Positions 15,361-23,795 of a DNA stretch of 64,000 nt are shown here, piece by piece. The stretch is from NCBI RefSeq assembly GCF_900109665.1, contig NZ_FOAO01000004.1, positions 62,001 to 126,000 of the forward strand. Direction: 5' to 3'. Source of the DNA: Blastococcus sp. DSM 46786 (GTDB lineage Bacteria; Actinomycetota; Actinomycetes; Mycobacteriales; Geodermatophilaceae). Both the position numbers and the translations under genes were made by a program. Below the pieces are notes generated by a model. The model made no database searches and had not been told where the DNA came from. It was given only the letters and a program-made list of their open reading frames with translations. Positions within the stretch are counted from its first letter, which is position 1, and every line of letters begins with the position of its first letter.

Positions 15361-16038
15361 ATGTCCCGGTCTGTGCTGATCATCGAGGACGACCCGCGGA
15401 TCCGGCGCATGCTGCAGCTGACGTTGCAGCGGGAGGGCCTGGAGGTCACCGAGGCGGCCACCGGCGAGGACGGCCTGGCGCGGCTCGGCGAGACGTCCTT
15501 CGACGTCATCCTGCTGGACCTGATGCTGCCCGGGAAGGACGGCTTCGAGGTGTGCCGGGAGATCCGCCGCGCCTCGAACGTCCCCGTCATCATGCTCACG
15601 GCCCGGTCGGACAGCCACGACGTGGTGGCCGGCCTCGAGGCCGGGGCCGACGACTACGTGTCCAAGCCGTTCGTCGTCAAGGAGCTCTCCGCCCGGATCC
15701 GGGCGCTGGCCCGCCGCAGCCGCGCGCCCGAGCCACGCGTGCACCTCACCGTCGGCGACCTGGAGATCTCCCCGACCGAGGGCACCATCACGCGCGACGG
15801 CGCGATGCTGAACCTGACCCGCACGGAGTTCCGGCTGCTGTGCGAGCTCGCGGTCGACCCCGGCCGGGTGCTCAGCCGGGAGGAGCTGCTCGAGCGCGTC
15901 TGGGGCTACGACTACTTCGGCGACTCCCGGCTCGTCGACGTCCACATCCGCCGGCTGCGGAAGAAGATCGAGCCCGACCCGTCGAACCCGGCGCTGGTGA
16001 TGACCGTCCGGGGCATGGGCTACCGGGTTCCTGGGTGA
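15361..16038 (+). CDS. OmpR/PhoB-family response regulator
   Basis: A 225-residue regulator. The receiver domain (1-115) has acidic pocket IIEDDPR, phosphoacceptor Asp in DVILLDLMLPGKDG and lysine in SKPFVVKEL. A winged-helix DNA-binding domain (130-225) ends VDVHIRRLRKKIEPDP...RGMGYRVPG. It is coupled to the kinase gene by a GTGA overlap. The gene order regulator-kinase-lipoprotein resembles mtrA-mtrB-lpqB, but the lipoprotein here is a short GerMN protein, so orthology is not claimed. Confidence 0.95.
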   Translation: MSRSVLIIEDDPRIRRMLQLTLQREGLEVTEAATGEDGLARLGETSFDVILLDLMLPGKDGFEVCREIRRASNVPVIMLTARSDSHDVVAGLEAGADDYVSKPFVVKELSARIRALARRSRAPEPRVHLTVGDLEISPTEGTITRDGAMLNLTRTEFRLLCELAVDPGRVLSREELLERVWGYDYFGDSRLVDVHIRRLRKKIEPDPSNPALVMTVRGMGYRVPG

Positions 16039-17498
16039 CGGCGCCGGTCGACGGGGCCGCGTCCCCCGGCGCGGGTGCCGCATCCCCCGGCTCGGGTGCC
16101 GCACCGGTGCGCCGCGCTCCCTTCCGGCTCGCCACCCTGCGCGCACGGGCGACCGCCGCCTTCACCGCGGTCACGCTCGTCGTCTCCTCGGTGGTGGCGG
16201 TGGCGGTGTGGGTGGCGGTCTCGCAGTTCCTCCTCCTCCAGCGCGAGCGGGTCACCCTGGTGCAGACCTCCGACAACGCCGCCCAGGTGCAGCGCTCGCT
16301 GGTCACCGAGGGGCTGGACGTCGCGCAGGTGCTCGCGCAGCTCCCGCGAGAGACGGGCTCCACCTCGCTGCTCGTGGACGGCGGCGCCTGGACCACCACG
16401 TCGCTGCTGGTCGGCCGCGACGACCTGCCCGAGGAGCTGCGCGAGCTCGCCGTCGCGGGCACGCCGGTCCGGCAGCGCATCGAGCTCGACGGCGAGACGG
16501 TGATGGCCGTCGCGGTGCCGCTGGCCGAGCTGGGCTCTGCCTACATCGAGGTCTTCCCGCTGGGCGAGCTGGACCGGACCTACCGGGTGCTGGCCACGGT
16601 GCTCGCGGTCTCGGTCCTCGGCTCCGTACCGCTGGCCCTCGTCGCCGGGTGGTGGATCACCGGCCCCGCGCTGCGTCCGCTCGACCGGATCTCGGCGGCG
16701 GCGGCGGCCGTCGCCGCCGGCGCGCTCGACACCCGCATCGATCCGCGCGGCGACCCGTCGCTGGCTCCCATCGCCGCGTCGTTCAACCACACCGCCGAGG
16801 CGCTCGAGCAGCGGGTGCGCAGCGACGCCCGGTTCGCCGCCGACGTCAGCCACGAGCTGCGCAGCCCGCTGACGACGATGCTGGGGGCGCTGGACCTGGT
16901 CGAGGCCACCGCCGACCCGGGCGACGCGGAGCAGGCCGAGGCGCTGGCGCTCCTCCGCTCCGAGGTGGAGCGGTTCGAACGCCTGGTCGCCGACCTGCTG
17001 GAGATCTCCCGGGCCGACGCCGGGAGCACCGACATCGCCCTGGAGCCCGTGCAGCTGTCCGCGCTCACCCGCGAGGTGGTGGGGCGGCACCGGCTGGACC
17101 GCGCGACCGCGTCCCTGCTCACCGTGCACCCCGACGCCGCAGAGGTGCTGGTCTGCGCGGACAAGCGCCGCCTGGAGCGGGTGCTCGGCAACCTGATGGA
17201 CAACGCCGACAAGCACGGCGGCGGGGTCACCGGGATCGCGGTCAGGCGCGCCGGCGACCTCGCGCTGGTGACCGTGGACGACGGCGGCCCGGGCGTGGCC
17301 GAGGCCGACCGTGACCGGATCTTCGAGCGGTTCGCGCGGGGGACGGGCAGCGTCCGCACCCGCACCGAGGGAGCCGGGCTCGGGCTCGCCCTCGTCAGCC
17401 GCCACGTCCGCATGATGGGAGGCGCGGTGCACGTCGAGGACGGTCCCGACGGCGGCGCCCGGTTCGTCGTGGCCCTGCCCGTGGAGGCCGGGCCGTGA
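16035..17498 (+). CDS. Sensor histidine kinase with HAMP domain
   Basis: A 487-residue membrane kinase. A Gly/Ala/Pro-rich N-terminus is followed by TM1 (about 40-62, VTLVVSSVVAVAVWVAV), an extracellular sensor of about 120 residues, TM2 (about 190-212), HAMP, the H-box SHELRSPLTTM with the phosphorylated histidine, the N-box NLMDNADKHG, and G boxes DDGGPGV and GAGLGLALV. It phosphorylates the regulator encoded just upstream. GTG start with a 4-base overlap (GTGA) to the regulator stop. Confidence 0.95.
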   Translation: MTAPVDGAASPGAGAASPGSGAAPVRRAPFRLATLRARATAAFTAVTLVVSSVVAVAVWVAVSQFLLLQRERVTLVQTSDNAAQVQRSLVTEGLDVAQVLAQLPRETGSTSLLVDGGAWTTTSLLVGRDDLPEELRELAVAGTPVRQRIELDGETVMAVAVPLAELGSAYIEVFPLGELDRTYRVLATVLAVSVLGSVPLALVAGWWITGPALRPLDRISAAAAAVAAGALDTRIDPRGDPSLAPIAASFNHTAEALEQRVRSDARFAADVSHELRSPLTTMLGALDLVEATADPGDAEQAEALALLRSEVERFERLVADLLEISRADAGSTDIALEPVQLSALTREVVGRHRLDRATASLLTVHPDAAEVLVCADKRRLERVLGNLMDNADKHGGGVTGIAVRRAGDLALVTVDDGGPGVAEADRDRIFERFARGTGSVRTRTEGAGLGLALVSRHVRMMGGAVHVEDGPDGGARFVVALPVEAGP

Positions 17499-18079
17499 GG
17501 GCGCTCGCCGTCGTGCTGTGCGTGCTCGCGGTGCTCACCGGGTGCGGCGTCGAGCCGCAGCCGCAGCCCGAGCGCATCGCCGTTCCCACCGCACCCCCCG
17601 GCACCTCGACGCCGCGGTCCGACGACGCCGGGCCGGAGGTCGTCGTCTTCTTCGTCCGCGGGGCCGAGCTGGCACCGGCCTCCCGGGCGACGTCGGCCGC
17701 CACCCCGGAGAGCGCCGTCGCCCTGCTGGCGGCGGGGCCCACGCGCGACGAGGTCATCGGCGGCCTGCGCACCGCCGTGGCGCCGCAGTCCATCGTCGCG
17801 GACGAGGGCCTGCCCGGCGGTATCACGGCGGTGAGCGTCACCCGGGAGTTCGCCGGGATCACCGGCGGCAACCAGCTGCTCGCCGTCGCGCAGGTGGTCT
17901 GGACGCTGACCGAGCTGCCCGGCACCGCCCGGGTGCGCTTCCTCATCGAAGGTGCGCCGCTCGAGGTGCCCACCGACGACGGGCTCTCCGACGAGCCGGT
18001 GGGCCGTGACGAGTTCCTGTCGGTGGCCCCGCCCGGCGCCCCCCGGACCCCGGGCTCCGGCCCGACGAGCGAGGACTGA
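17495..18079 (+). CDS. GerMN-domain lipoprotein
   Basis: A 194-residue exported protein. It has a short signal peptide (MRALAVVLCVLAVLTGC) with lipobox LTGC at residue 17, a proline-rich linker, then a GerMN-like domain (about 50-165) with VVVFFVRGAELAPA, ESAVALLAAGPT and FAGITGGNQLLAVAQVVWTL. GerMN domains occur in GerM and LpqB and bind cell-wall or partner proteins. The GTGA overlap with the kinase makes it the third gene of the operon; a role as accessory sensor for the kinase is an inference. Confidence 0.85.
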   Translation: MRALAVVLCVLAVLTGCGVEPQPQPERIAVPTAPPGTSTPRSDDAGPEVVVFFVRGAELAPASRATSAATPESAVALLAAGPTRDEVIGGLRTAVAPQSIVADEGLPGGITAVSVTREFAGITGGNQLLAVAQVVWTLTELPGTARVRFLIEGAPLEVPTDDGLSDEPVGRDEFLSVAPPGAPRTPGSGPTSED

Positions 18080-18083
18080 GCCC

Positions 18084-19454
18084 GTGAACGAGATCAACCC
18101 GGTCCGCCGGCTGTGGCGGCTGATGCGCAGCGCGCTGTGGCCGATCCCGCTGCTGACGCTCACGCTCGCCGTCGCGCTGGGCATCGGCATGCCCGTCGTG
18201 GACGGGTATCTCGGCACCAGTGGGCCGGCGTCGCCGCTGAACTTCGTGTTCGGTGGCGGCCCCGCCGCGGCGCGCGACCTGCTGGCGGCGATCGCGGGCT
18301 CGCTGATCTCGGTGACCGGTGTGGTCTTCTCGCTCACCGTCGTGGCGCTGCAGCTGGGCAGCAGCCAGTACTCCCCCCGCCTGCTGCAGACCTTCGCCAC
18401 CGACCGCGTGGTCCAGCTCAGCCTGGCCCAGCTGACCGGCACCTTCGTCTACGCCCTCACCGTGCTCCGGACGGTGCGCACGGCGGAGGCCGCGGCGGGT
18501 GACGACTCGTACGTGCCCCGGCTGTCGATCACCCTGGCGTTCGTCTTCGCGCTGGGCAGCGTGACGGCGCTGGTGGTGTTCCTCGGCCACCTGGCCCGCT
18601 CGCTGCGGGTGGAGACGATGCTGCGCGACGTCCACGCCGAGGCGACGCGGGCGGTGACGGACGAGGAGGACCCCGGGCACGCGGGGGCGCTGCCCCCGGG
18701 CCAGGGCACCCCGGTCGAGGCCACCCGCAGCGGCTTCGTCGTGCACATCGACGTCGAGCACCTGGTGCGGACGGCCCGCGACGCCGGGGTGGTCCTCGCC
18801 CTCTCCCCCCGCATGGGCGACGCCGTGGTCGCCGGCACGCCGCTGGCCGAGGTCTGGCGGCGCGACGGCGGGGCCGACGGCGATCCCGGGTCGCTGCGCG
18901 ACGCGGTGAACGACGGCGTGAGGCTGTCCTACGAGCGCAGCCCCGAGCAGGACGCGGCCTACAGCTTGCGCAAGATCGTCGACATCGCCGGCCGGGCGCT
19001 CTCCCCGGGGATCAACGACCCGACGACCGCCGTGCACGCCCTCTCGCACGTCTCCGCCCTGCTCGGCGACCTCCTCCCCCGCCGCAGCACCGTGCGGGCC
19101 TGGCGGGACGACGACGGCACCGTGCGGCTGCTCGTGCCGCGGTGGACCGCCGACGAGCTGCTCACCGTGGGCCTGGAGGAGCCGCTGCAGTACGCCTCGG
19201 GGCAGCCCGCGGTCCTGCGCCGGATCGCCGGGCTGCTGCAGGAGCTGGCGTGGCGGGTGCGCGGTGCGGACCTCGACCACGCCCTGCGGGCACTGCTCGA
19301 CCGCACCGTCGAGCAGGCGCTGGAGAGCACCGCGATCGACAACCGCGAGACGAACGCCTGGCGGTCGGCGTTCGAGGCCGCCCTGGCCGGCCGCTGGTCG
19401 TCCGCCCGGCAGCTCAGCTCCGGAGCGCAGCCGTCGGATGCGCCGGCCGGCTGA
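18084..19454 (+). CDS. DUF2254 membrane protein
   Basis: A 456-residue integral membrane protein of the DUF2254 family. About four N-terminal transmembrane segments (residues 15-180, including LLTLTLAVALGIGMPVV and SLISVTGVVFSLTVVALQ with the family motif SSQYSPRLLQTF) are followed by a soluble part with LSPGINDPTTAVHALSHV, also typical. The biochemical role is unknown. It begins 4 bases after the GerMN gene, so it is probably the last gene of the two-component operon. Confidence 0.85.
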   Translation: MNEINPVRRLWRLMRSALWPIPLLTLTLAVALGIGMPVVDGYLGTSGPASPLNFVFGGGPAAARDLLAAIAGSLISVTGVVFSLTVVALQLGSSQYSPRLLQTFATDRVVQLSLAQLTGTFVYALTVLRTVRTAEAAAGDDSYVPRLSITLAFVFALGSVTALVVFLGHLARSLRVETMLRDVHAEATRAVTDEEDPGHAGALPPGQGTPVEATRSGFVVHIDVEHLVRTARDAGVVLALSPRMGDAVVAGTPLAEVWRRDGGADGDPGSLRDAVNDGVRLSYERSPEQDAAYSLRKIVDIAGRALSPGINDPTTAVHALSHVSALLGDLLPRRSTVRAWRDDDGTVRLLVPRWTADELLTVGLEEPLQYASGQPAVLRRIAGLLQELAWRVRGADLDHALRALLDRTVEQALESTAIDNRETNAWRSAFEAALAGRWSSARQLSSGAQPSDAPAG

Positions 19455-19484
19455 TCGCCGGATCGCCGACCGCCGGGGTGCGCC

Positions 19485-20165
19485 TCACAGCTGCGGGCGC
19501 ACCCCGACCTCCCGGACCAGGTCGTCGGAGTGCAGCGGGCCCTCACCCACCATGGCGGAGCGGCCGGCGCCGCGCCGCCCGAGCGGCAGCACGGTGCGCA
19601 GCCGCGTCGCCTCCAGCTCCAGGGCGAAGGCTGCGTAGAGCGCGAGCAGCGCGAGCGCCACCCCGACCCAGCCGGCCGCCGCCTCCCAGCCCGCGGAGCC
19701 GGTCAGCTCGTAGACCCCGGTGACGGCGAACCGGGTAGCGGCCAGGGCCATGACCGCAGCCGGGACGACCTTGCTGCCGAGGGCGGCTGCCGCCGGCACG
19801 AGCATGGCCATCCCGGCCAGCAGCAGGACCACGCCGAGCCCCTGGCTGGCCGCGCCGGGCGGGTTGGTCAGCGTGGTGATCCCGGCGACCGCCCAGGTCC
19901 CGCTGAGGACCCCCATCCCGGTGGCCGCCACGGGGTCACGGCCGAGGAAGCCGAACACCGAGGCCAGCAGCTGCAGCGGCACGGTCAGGAACAGCGCGGT
20001 GAAGCCGGCCACCCGTCCCTGGTCGGCATCGATCCAGCCCAGCTGGACGGCGCTGAACATCGTCGTGGCGAGTGCCAGCGCCAGGAAGCCGAGCGGGAGC
20101 GGGGTGGCCAGCGGCCGGAGGACGACGCGCGTCCCGGCGGCGGCCGGGGCGCCGTCCGTCGTCAA
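19485..20165 (-). CDS. GPR1/FUN34/YaaH-family membrane protein
   Basis: A 226-residue protein with about six transmembrane segments. PLPLGFLALALATTMFSAVQ matches the start of the acetate/succinate-transporter family (SatP/YaaH; normal N-P-x-P-L-G...), and GRDPVAATGMGVLSGTWAV matches the second conserved block. The TTG start overlaps the stop of the upstream gene (TTGA), so it is translationally coupled to the molybdopterin operon. Transport of acetate, formate or a similar small anion is an inference from the family. Confidence 0.75.
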   Translation of the reverse strand: MTTDGAPAAAGTRVVLRPLATPLPLGFLALALATTMFSAVQLGWIDADQGRVAGFTALFLTVPLQLLASVFGFLGRDPVAATGMGVLSGTWAVAGITTLTNPPGAASQGLGVVLLLAGMAMLVPAAAALGSKVVPAAVMALAATRFAVTGVYELTGSAGWEAAAGWVGVALALLALYAAFALELEATRLRTVLPLGRRGAGRSAMVGEGPLHSDDLVREVGVRPQL

Positions 20166-20644
20166 CTCGCCATGACCTGGGGGGAGGCCACCTTGAGGTG
20201 CGCGTTGGCCCACCGCGCCTGGCGCAGCGCCTCGGGGTGGTAGCGCTGGCTGAGCTCCAGCAGCTCCTGCTTCTTGTTCGACTGGGCCCCCTGCGCCAGG
20301 ACCTCCCAGTCCAGGGAGACACCCGCCGCCTCGCGGTAGAGGTGGCGGAGGTCGGCGAGCAGCAGCAGGCCCGGTTCCGGCCGTCGTCCGATGAGGTCGG
20401 ACGTCCGCTGCTTCATCGTGGCCAGCAGGCCGGGGTCCTCGGACGCCTCCGGGTCCAGGTCGAGACCGAAGTCGCGGCCGACGCGCGCCAACCCGGCGAC
20501 GTGCTCCCGGGACCACGCGGCCATGTCACGGGTGATGTAGAAGACGTCGTGGTCGGCCTTGTGCTTGTCCGACATGGACGTCAGCACGGTGACCAGGTGG
20601 TTCTCCGACGCGTGCAGCGTCTCGATCGCCAGGTCGAGCTTCAT
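20162..20644 (-). CDS. Helical protein coupled to molybdopterin enzyme, unknown
   Basis: A 160-residue, predicted all-helical protein. Histidine/acid pairs recur in its first helices (LHASENH, KHKADHDVF, SREHVAGLARVG), as in metal-binding four-helix bundles, but no ferritin or hemerythrin motif is complete. The ATG overlaps the stop of the molybdopterin gene (ATGA) and its own stop overlaps the next start (TTGA), so it is made together with both. It is most likely a small partner or chaperone of the oxidoreductase. No family name is assigned. Confidence 0.7.
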   Translation of the reverse strand: MKLDLAIETLHASENHLVTVLTSMSDKHKADHDVFYITRDMAAWSREHVAGLARVGRDFGLDLDPEASEDPGLLATMKQRTSDLIGRRPEPGLLLLADLRHLYREAAGVSLDWEVLAQGAQSNKKQELLELSQRYHPEALRQARWANAHLKVASPQVMAS

Positions 20645-23100
20645 GCCTGTCCTCCCACCAGCTCCTGCGCGCGGGCGCTGTCCCCGCCGACCGTCGGGGG
20701 CACGGCGCCGGTCACCGGTGCCGACCCCGTGGTCGTCGGTGCAGGGGCGGGCTTCCCCTTCCCCGAGGCCACGCGCTCGACCTGCGCTGCCGCTGTCTTG
20801 AAGATCGGTTGCTTGGACACCGGGTCCCAGTCGGTGGAGGTGAGCTCGTTGGCCGCCCGGCCGGCCTCCTTCTTCTTCGGCTGGGAGCCCTTCTCCGTGT
20901 CCCAGTAGCCGTAGTGGAAGGGGAGGAAGAGCACGCCTGGCCGGACACCGCTGATCCGCAGCCGGGCCCGCACCCGGCCGCGGGGGGTGGTGACCTCCAG
21001 GACGTCGCCCTCCGTGAGACCGCGGTCGGTGGCATCGCTCGCCGACATCTCGACCCAGACCTCGGGTGCGGCGGCGTCCAGCTGCGGGGCCCGCGCCGTC
21101 TTGGTGCGGGTGTGGAAGTGGTACAGCGTGCGGCCGGTGATCAGCTGGAACGGGAACTCCTGGCTCGGCATGTCGTGCGGCCGGATGTACTCGGCCGCCT
21201 TGAGCACCGCCCTGCCGGTCGGGTTCAGCGCCTTGTACTCGGTCTCCTCGACCGGGGCGCCGGTGATCATGTCCTTGCCGTAGCTCTCGCAGTAGTCGGG
21301 CTGCGCCCAGAACTGGCCGTCGACGTAGATGCGCTCGGTGCCGTCGGGGTGCTCGTCGTTGCACGGCCACTGGATGCCGCTGCCGCCGCGCAGCTTGTCG
21401 TAGCTCATGCCGCTGTAGTCGCACGGCCGGCCCCGGCTGCACTCCTTCCAGCCCTCGAAGGCGCCCTCGGGGTCCGACCACTTCACCAGCGGCGCGCCGT
21501 CCTTGTCCTCCAGGCCCAGTCGGTGCGCGAAGTCGAGAAGGATGTCCAGGTCCGGCCTGGCCTCGCCCGGCGGCTCCACCGCCTTCTCCGACAGGTGCAC
21601 GGTGCGGTCGACGTTGGTGAAGGTGCCGGTCTTCTCCCCCCACGTCGCGGCCGGCAGGACGACGTCGGCCAGCTGAGCGGTCTCGGTCAGGAAGATGTCC
21701 TGCACCACCAGGAACAGCCGGTCCCGCGCGAGGACCTCCCGGATCCGCGCCAGCTCGGGCAGCGACACCGCCGGGTTCGTGGCGGTCACGTACATGAAGC
21801 GGATCGTGCCCTCTTCGATGTACCGCATCATCTGCATCACGTGGGTCGGTGGTGCGTAGTGCGGGATCTCCATCGGGTCGACGTTCCAGATCCGCGCGAG
21901 GTCCTGGATGTGGCTGTCGTTGGACCAGTTGCGGAACGCCGGCAGGTCGCCGTCGGCCCCGGCCTCGCGCGTGTTCTGCGCGGTCGGCTGGCCGTTCATC
22001 TGCAGGATCCCGCAGCCCGGCTTGCCGAGCATGCCGCGGATGACGTTGATGTTGTTCACCGAGACGGCGGCGGCCGAGGCCTGGTGGGACTGGTAGAAGC
22101 CCTGGAGCACCGTGGACAGCAGCCGCTCGGCCTGCCCGAGGATGCGGGCGGCCTCCCGGATCTGCTCCGCCGGGACGTCGCACACCTCGGCGGCCACCTC
22201 GGGGGTGTACTCCTCCGTCATCTTCTCGAGCTCGTCGAAGCCGACGGTGTGCGCCTGGATGTACTCCCGGTCGATCCAGCCGTTGGCGATGATCTCGTGG
22301 ATCAGCGCGTTCATCAGCATCACGTTGGTGCCCGGCCGCGGCGCCAGGTGCACGGTGGCCGCCCGCGCGACCGGCGTCATGCGCGGGTCGACGCAGATGA
22401 CCTCCGGCGGGTTCGGACCGGCCAGCCGGTCGAGGATGCGGGTCCAGAGCACGGTCTGGGTCTCGGCCATGTTGTGGCCGTAGAGCGCGATGACGTCGGC
22501 GTGGTCGATGTCGGTGTAGGAACCCGGCTGGCCGTCGCAGGCGAAGGTCTCCTTGAGCGCTGCGGCGGCGGTGGCGGTGCAGAGCCGGGTGTTGCCGTCG
22601 ACGTGGTTGGTGCCGATCCCGCCGTGGGCGATCAGGCCGAGGGTGTAGTACTCCTCCAGGAACAGCTGGCCGGTCGTGTAGAAGCTGATGGCGCTCGGGC
22701 CCTGCTCCTCCAGCAGCTCCGTGCACCGGCCGGCCACCGCGCTCATCGCGGTCTCCCAGTCGGTCTCGACGAGCTTGCCCTTCCTGCGGATCAAGGGCTT
22801 GGTCAGCCGTTCGGGCGAGTTGTTCGCCTGCCAGCCGAAGAGGTCCTTCGGGCCGAGCCGCCCGTGGTTGACCCGGTCGACCCCGCGGCCGCGGACACCG
22901 ACGATCCGCTCGTCCTTGACGGCGATGTCCAGCGCGTCACCGTTGGAGTGCAGGATCGACGCCGACTGGACCCAGCGGTCGACGTCCTCCTCGGTCAGGC
23001 CGTCGGCGAGGTGGGTGTCCACCCTCGTGGGCCAGCTCTCGCCCGGTCCGTACGGGGTCCGGGTGCCCCAGGGCTCCGCGATCCGATCGATGCGCTGCAC
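20641..23100 (-). CDS. Molybdopterin oxidoreductase lacking the N-terminal Fe-S cysteines
   Basis: An 819-residue DMSO-reductase-superfamily enzyme (closest in look to assimilatory nitrate reductase/formate dehydrogenase catalytic subunits). Molybdopterin-binding segments VICVDPRMTPVARAA, GFYQSHQASAAAV and LPAATWGEKTGTFTN are clear, and Cys174 in NTRLCTATAAA is the likely Mo ligand. The C-terminal domain includes LITGRTLYHFHTRTKT. Near residues 48-55, where a CxxCxxxC iron-sulfur motif is expected, the sequence is SASILHSNGDALD, so Ser48, His51 and Asp55 stand where cysteines belong; the fourth ligand position is GRLGPKD. The GTG at 23100 has a perfect GGAGG site. First gene of a three-gene operon. 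Confidence 0.88.
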   Translation of the reverse strand: MQRIDRIAEPWGTRTPYGPGESWPTRVDTHLADGLTEEDVDRWVQSASILHSNGDALDIAVKDERIVGVRGRGVDRVNHGRLGPKDLFGWQANNSPERLTKPLIRRKGKLVETDWETAMSAVAGRCTELLEEQGPSAISFYTTGQLFLEEYYTLGLIAHGGIGTNHVDGNTRLCTATAAAALKETFACDGQPGSYTDIDHADVIALYGHNMAETQTVLWTRILDRLAGPNPPEVICVDPRMTPVARAATVHLAPRPGTNVMLMNALIHEIIANGWIDREYIQAHTVGFDELEKMTEEYTPEVAAEVCDVPAEQIREAARILGQAERLLSTVLQGFYQSHQASAAAVSVNNINVIRGMLGKPGCGILQMNGQPTAQNTREAGADGDLPAFRNWSNDSHIQDLARIWNVDPMEIPHYAPPTHVMQMMRYIEEGTIRFMYVTATNPAVSLPELARIREVLARDRLFLVVQDIFLTETAQLADVVLPAATWGEKTGTFTNVDRTVHLSEKAVEPPGEARPDLDILLDFAHRLGLEDKDGAPLVKWSDPEGAFEGWKECSRGRPCDYSGMSYDKLRGGSGIQWPCNDEHPDGTERIYVDGQFWAQPDYCESYGKDMITGAPVEETEYKALNPTGRAVLKAAEYIRPHDMPSQEFPFQLITGRTLYHFHTRTKTARAPQLDAAAPEVWVEMSASDATDRGLTEGDVLEVTTPRGRVRARLRISGVRPGVLFLPFHYGYWDTEKGSQPKKKEAGRAANELTSTDWDPVSKQPIFKTAAAQVERVASGKGKPAPAPTTTGSAPVTGAVPPTVGGDSARAQELVGGQA

Positions 23101-23249
23101 GTGCGTCCTCCACGAGTTCGACGGGGGGTTCCAGACCCGCCTGTGCCCCACGGGCCCCCGACCCGAACGTCCGCCCCGGCGAGCTGACACCGCTTCGTCA
23201 CCTCTGCCGCAGCCGCCCGCAGCCAGATGGGGAAGAACTGCGGGCGCGG

Positions 23250-23786
23250 TCAGGCCTGCGCACCGTGGCGGCGGGCGTCGGCCCCCGCCACCCCCTCGAG
23301 CGCGGCGCCGGTGCCGTACTTCTCCGCCGGGATCACGCTCAGCGAGCCGTCGCTCTCCAGCACCACCGCGGCGACGTCGGCCAGGTCCCCGGATCCCGAG
23401 GAGCGGACCGCCTGGCGGATCTCGTCGATGCCGATCCGCACCTCACGCATCCGGTCGGGCAGCGGCTCGCCGTCGCTGAGCACCAGCGTCGGACGGGACG
23501 TGACGACGGTCCGCAGCCCCGGCCAGCGGACGGTCAACCACGCGACCACCGCCTGCAGCAGCGCGAGCAGTCCGAGCGCGACGGCGCCCTCGACCCAGGC
23601 GACGTCGCTGCTGAGCAGGATGGTGGCCAGGGTGGACCCCAGCGCCACGGTGACCACCAGGTCGAAGGCGTTGAGCTTGGTGAGCGTCCGTTTGCCGGAG
23701 AGCCGCAGGGCGACCACCACGGTGGCGTAGGCCGCCGCCCCCACCAGCAGCACCCGGATGACGTCGGACCAGTTGTCGAACCACAT
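23250..23786 (-). CDS. DUF421 (YetF-type) membrane protein
   Basis: A 178-residue protein with three N-terminal transmembrane segments (residues 8-85) followed by a cytoplasmic DUF421 domain. Family segments RLSGKRTLTKLNAFDLVVTVALGS (split by the membrane boundary) and DEIRQAVRSSG...VAAVVLESDGSLSVIP are present. YetF-type proteins are linked to spore or envelope physiology in Bacillus, but the function here is unknown. It is 9 bases downstream of the antiporter gene, likely one operon. Confidence 0.88.
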   Translation of the reverse strand: MWFDNWSDVIRVLLVGAAAYATVVVALRLSGKRTLTKLNAFDLVVTVALGSTLATILLSSDVAWVEGAVALGLLALLQAVVAWLTVRWPGLRTVVTSRPTLVLSDGEPLPDRMREVRIGIDEIRQAVRSSGSGDLADVAAVVLESDGSLSVIPAEKYGTGAALEGVAGADARRHGAQA

Positions 23787-23795
23787 GGGGCGCCC

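Noticed and set aside
15361-18079. Naming the two-component system MtrA-MtrB-LpqB
   Set aside because: Gene order is similar, but the lipoprotein is far shorter than LpqB and the kinase N-terminus differs, so orthology is unproven.
20162-20644. Calling the helical protein a hemerythrin or ferritin
   Set aside because: Histidine/acid pairs are present but the full ligand pattern of either family is not.
20809-23187. Plus-strand frame of about 790 codons opposite the molybdopterin enzyme
   Set aside because: Low-complexity antisense shadow without ribosome site or domain.
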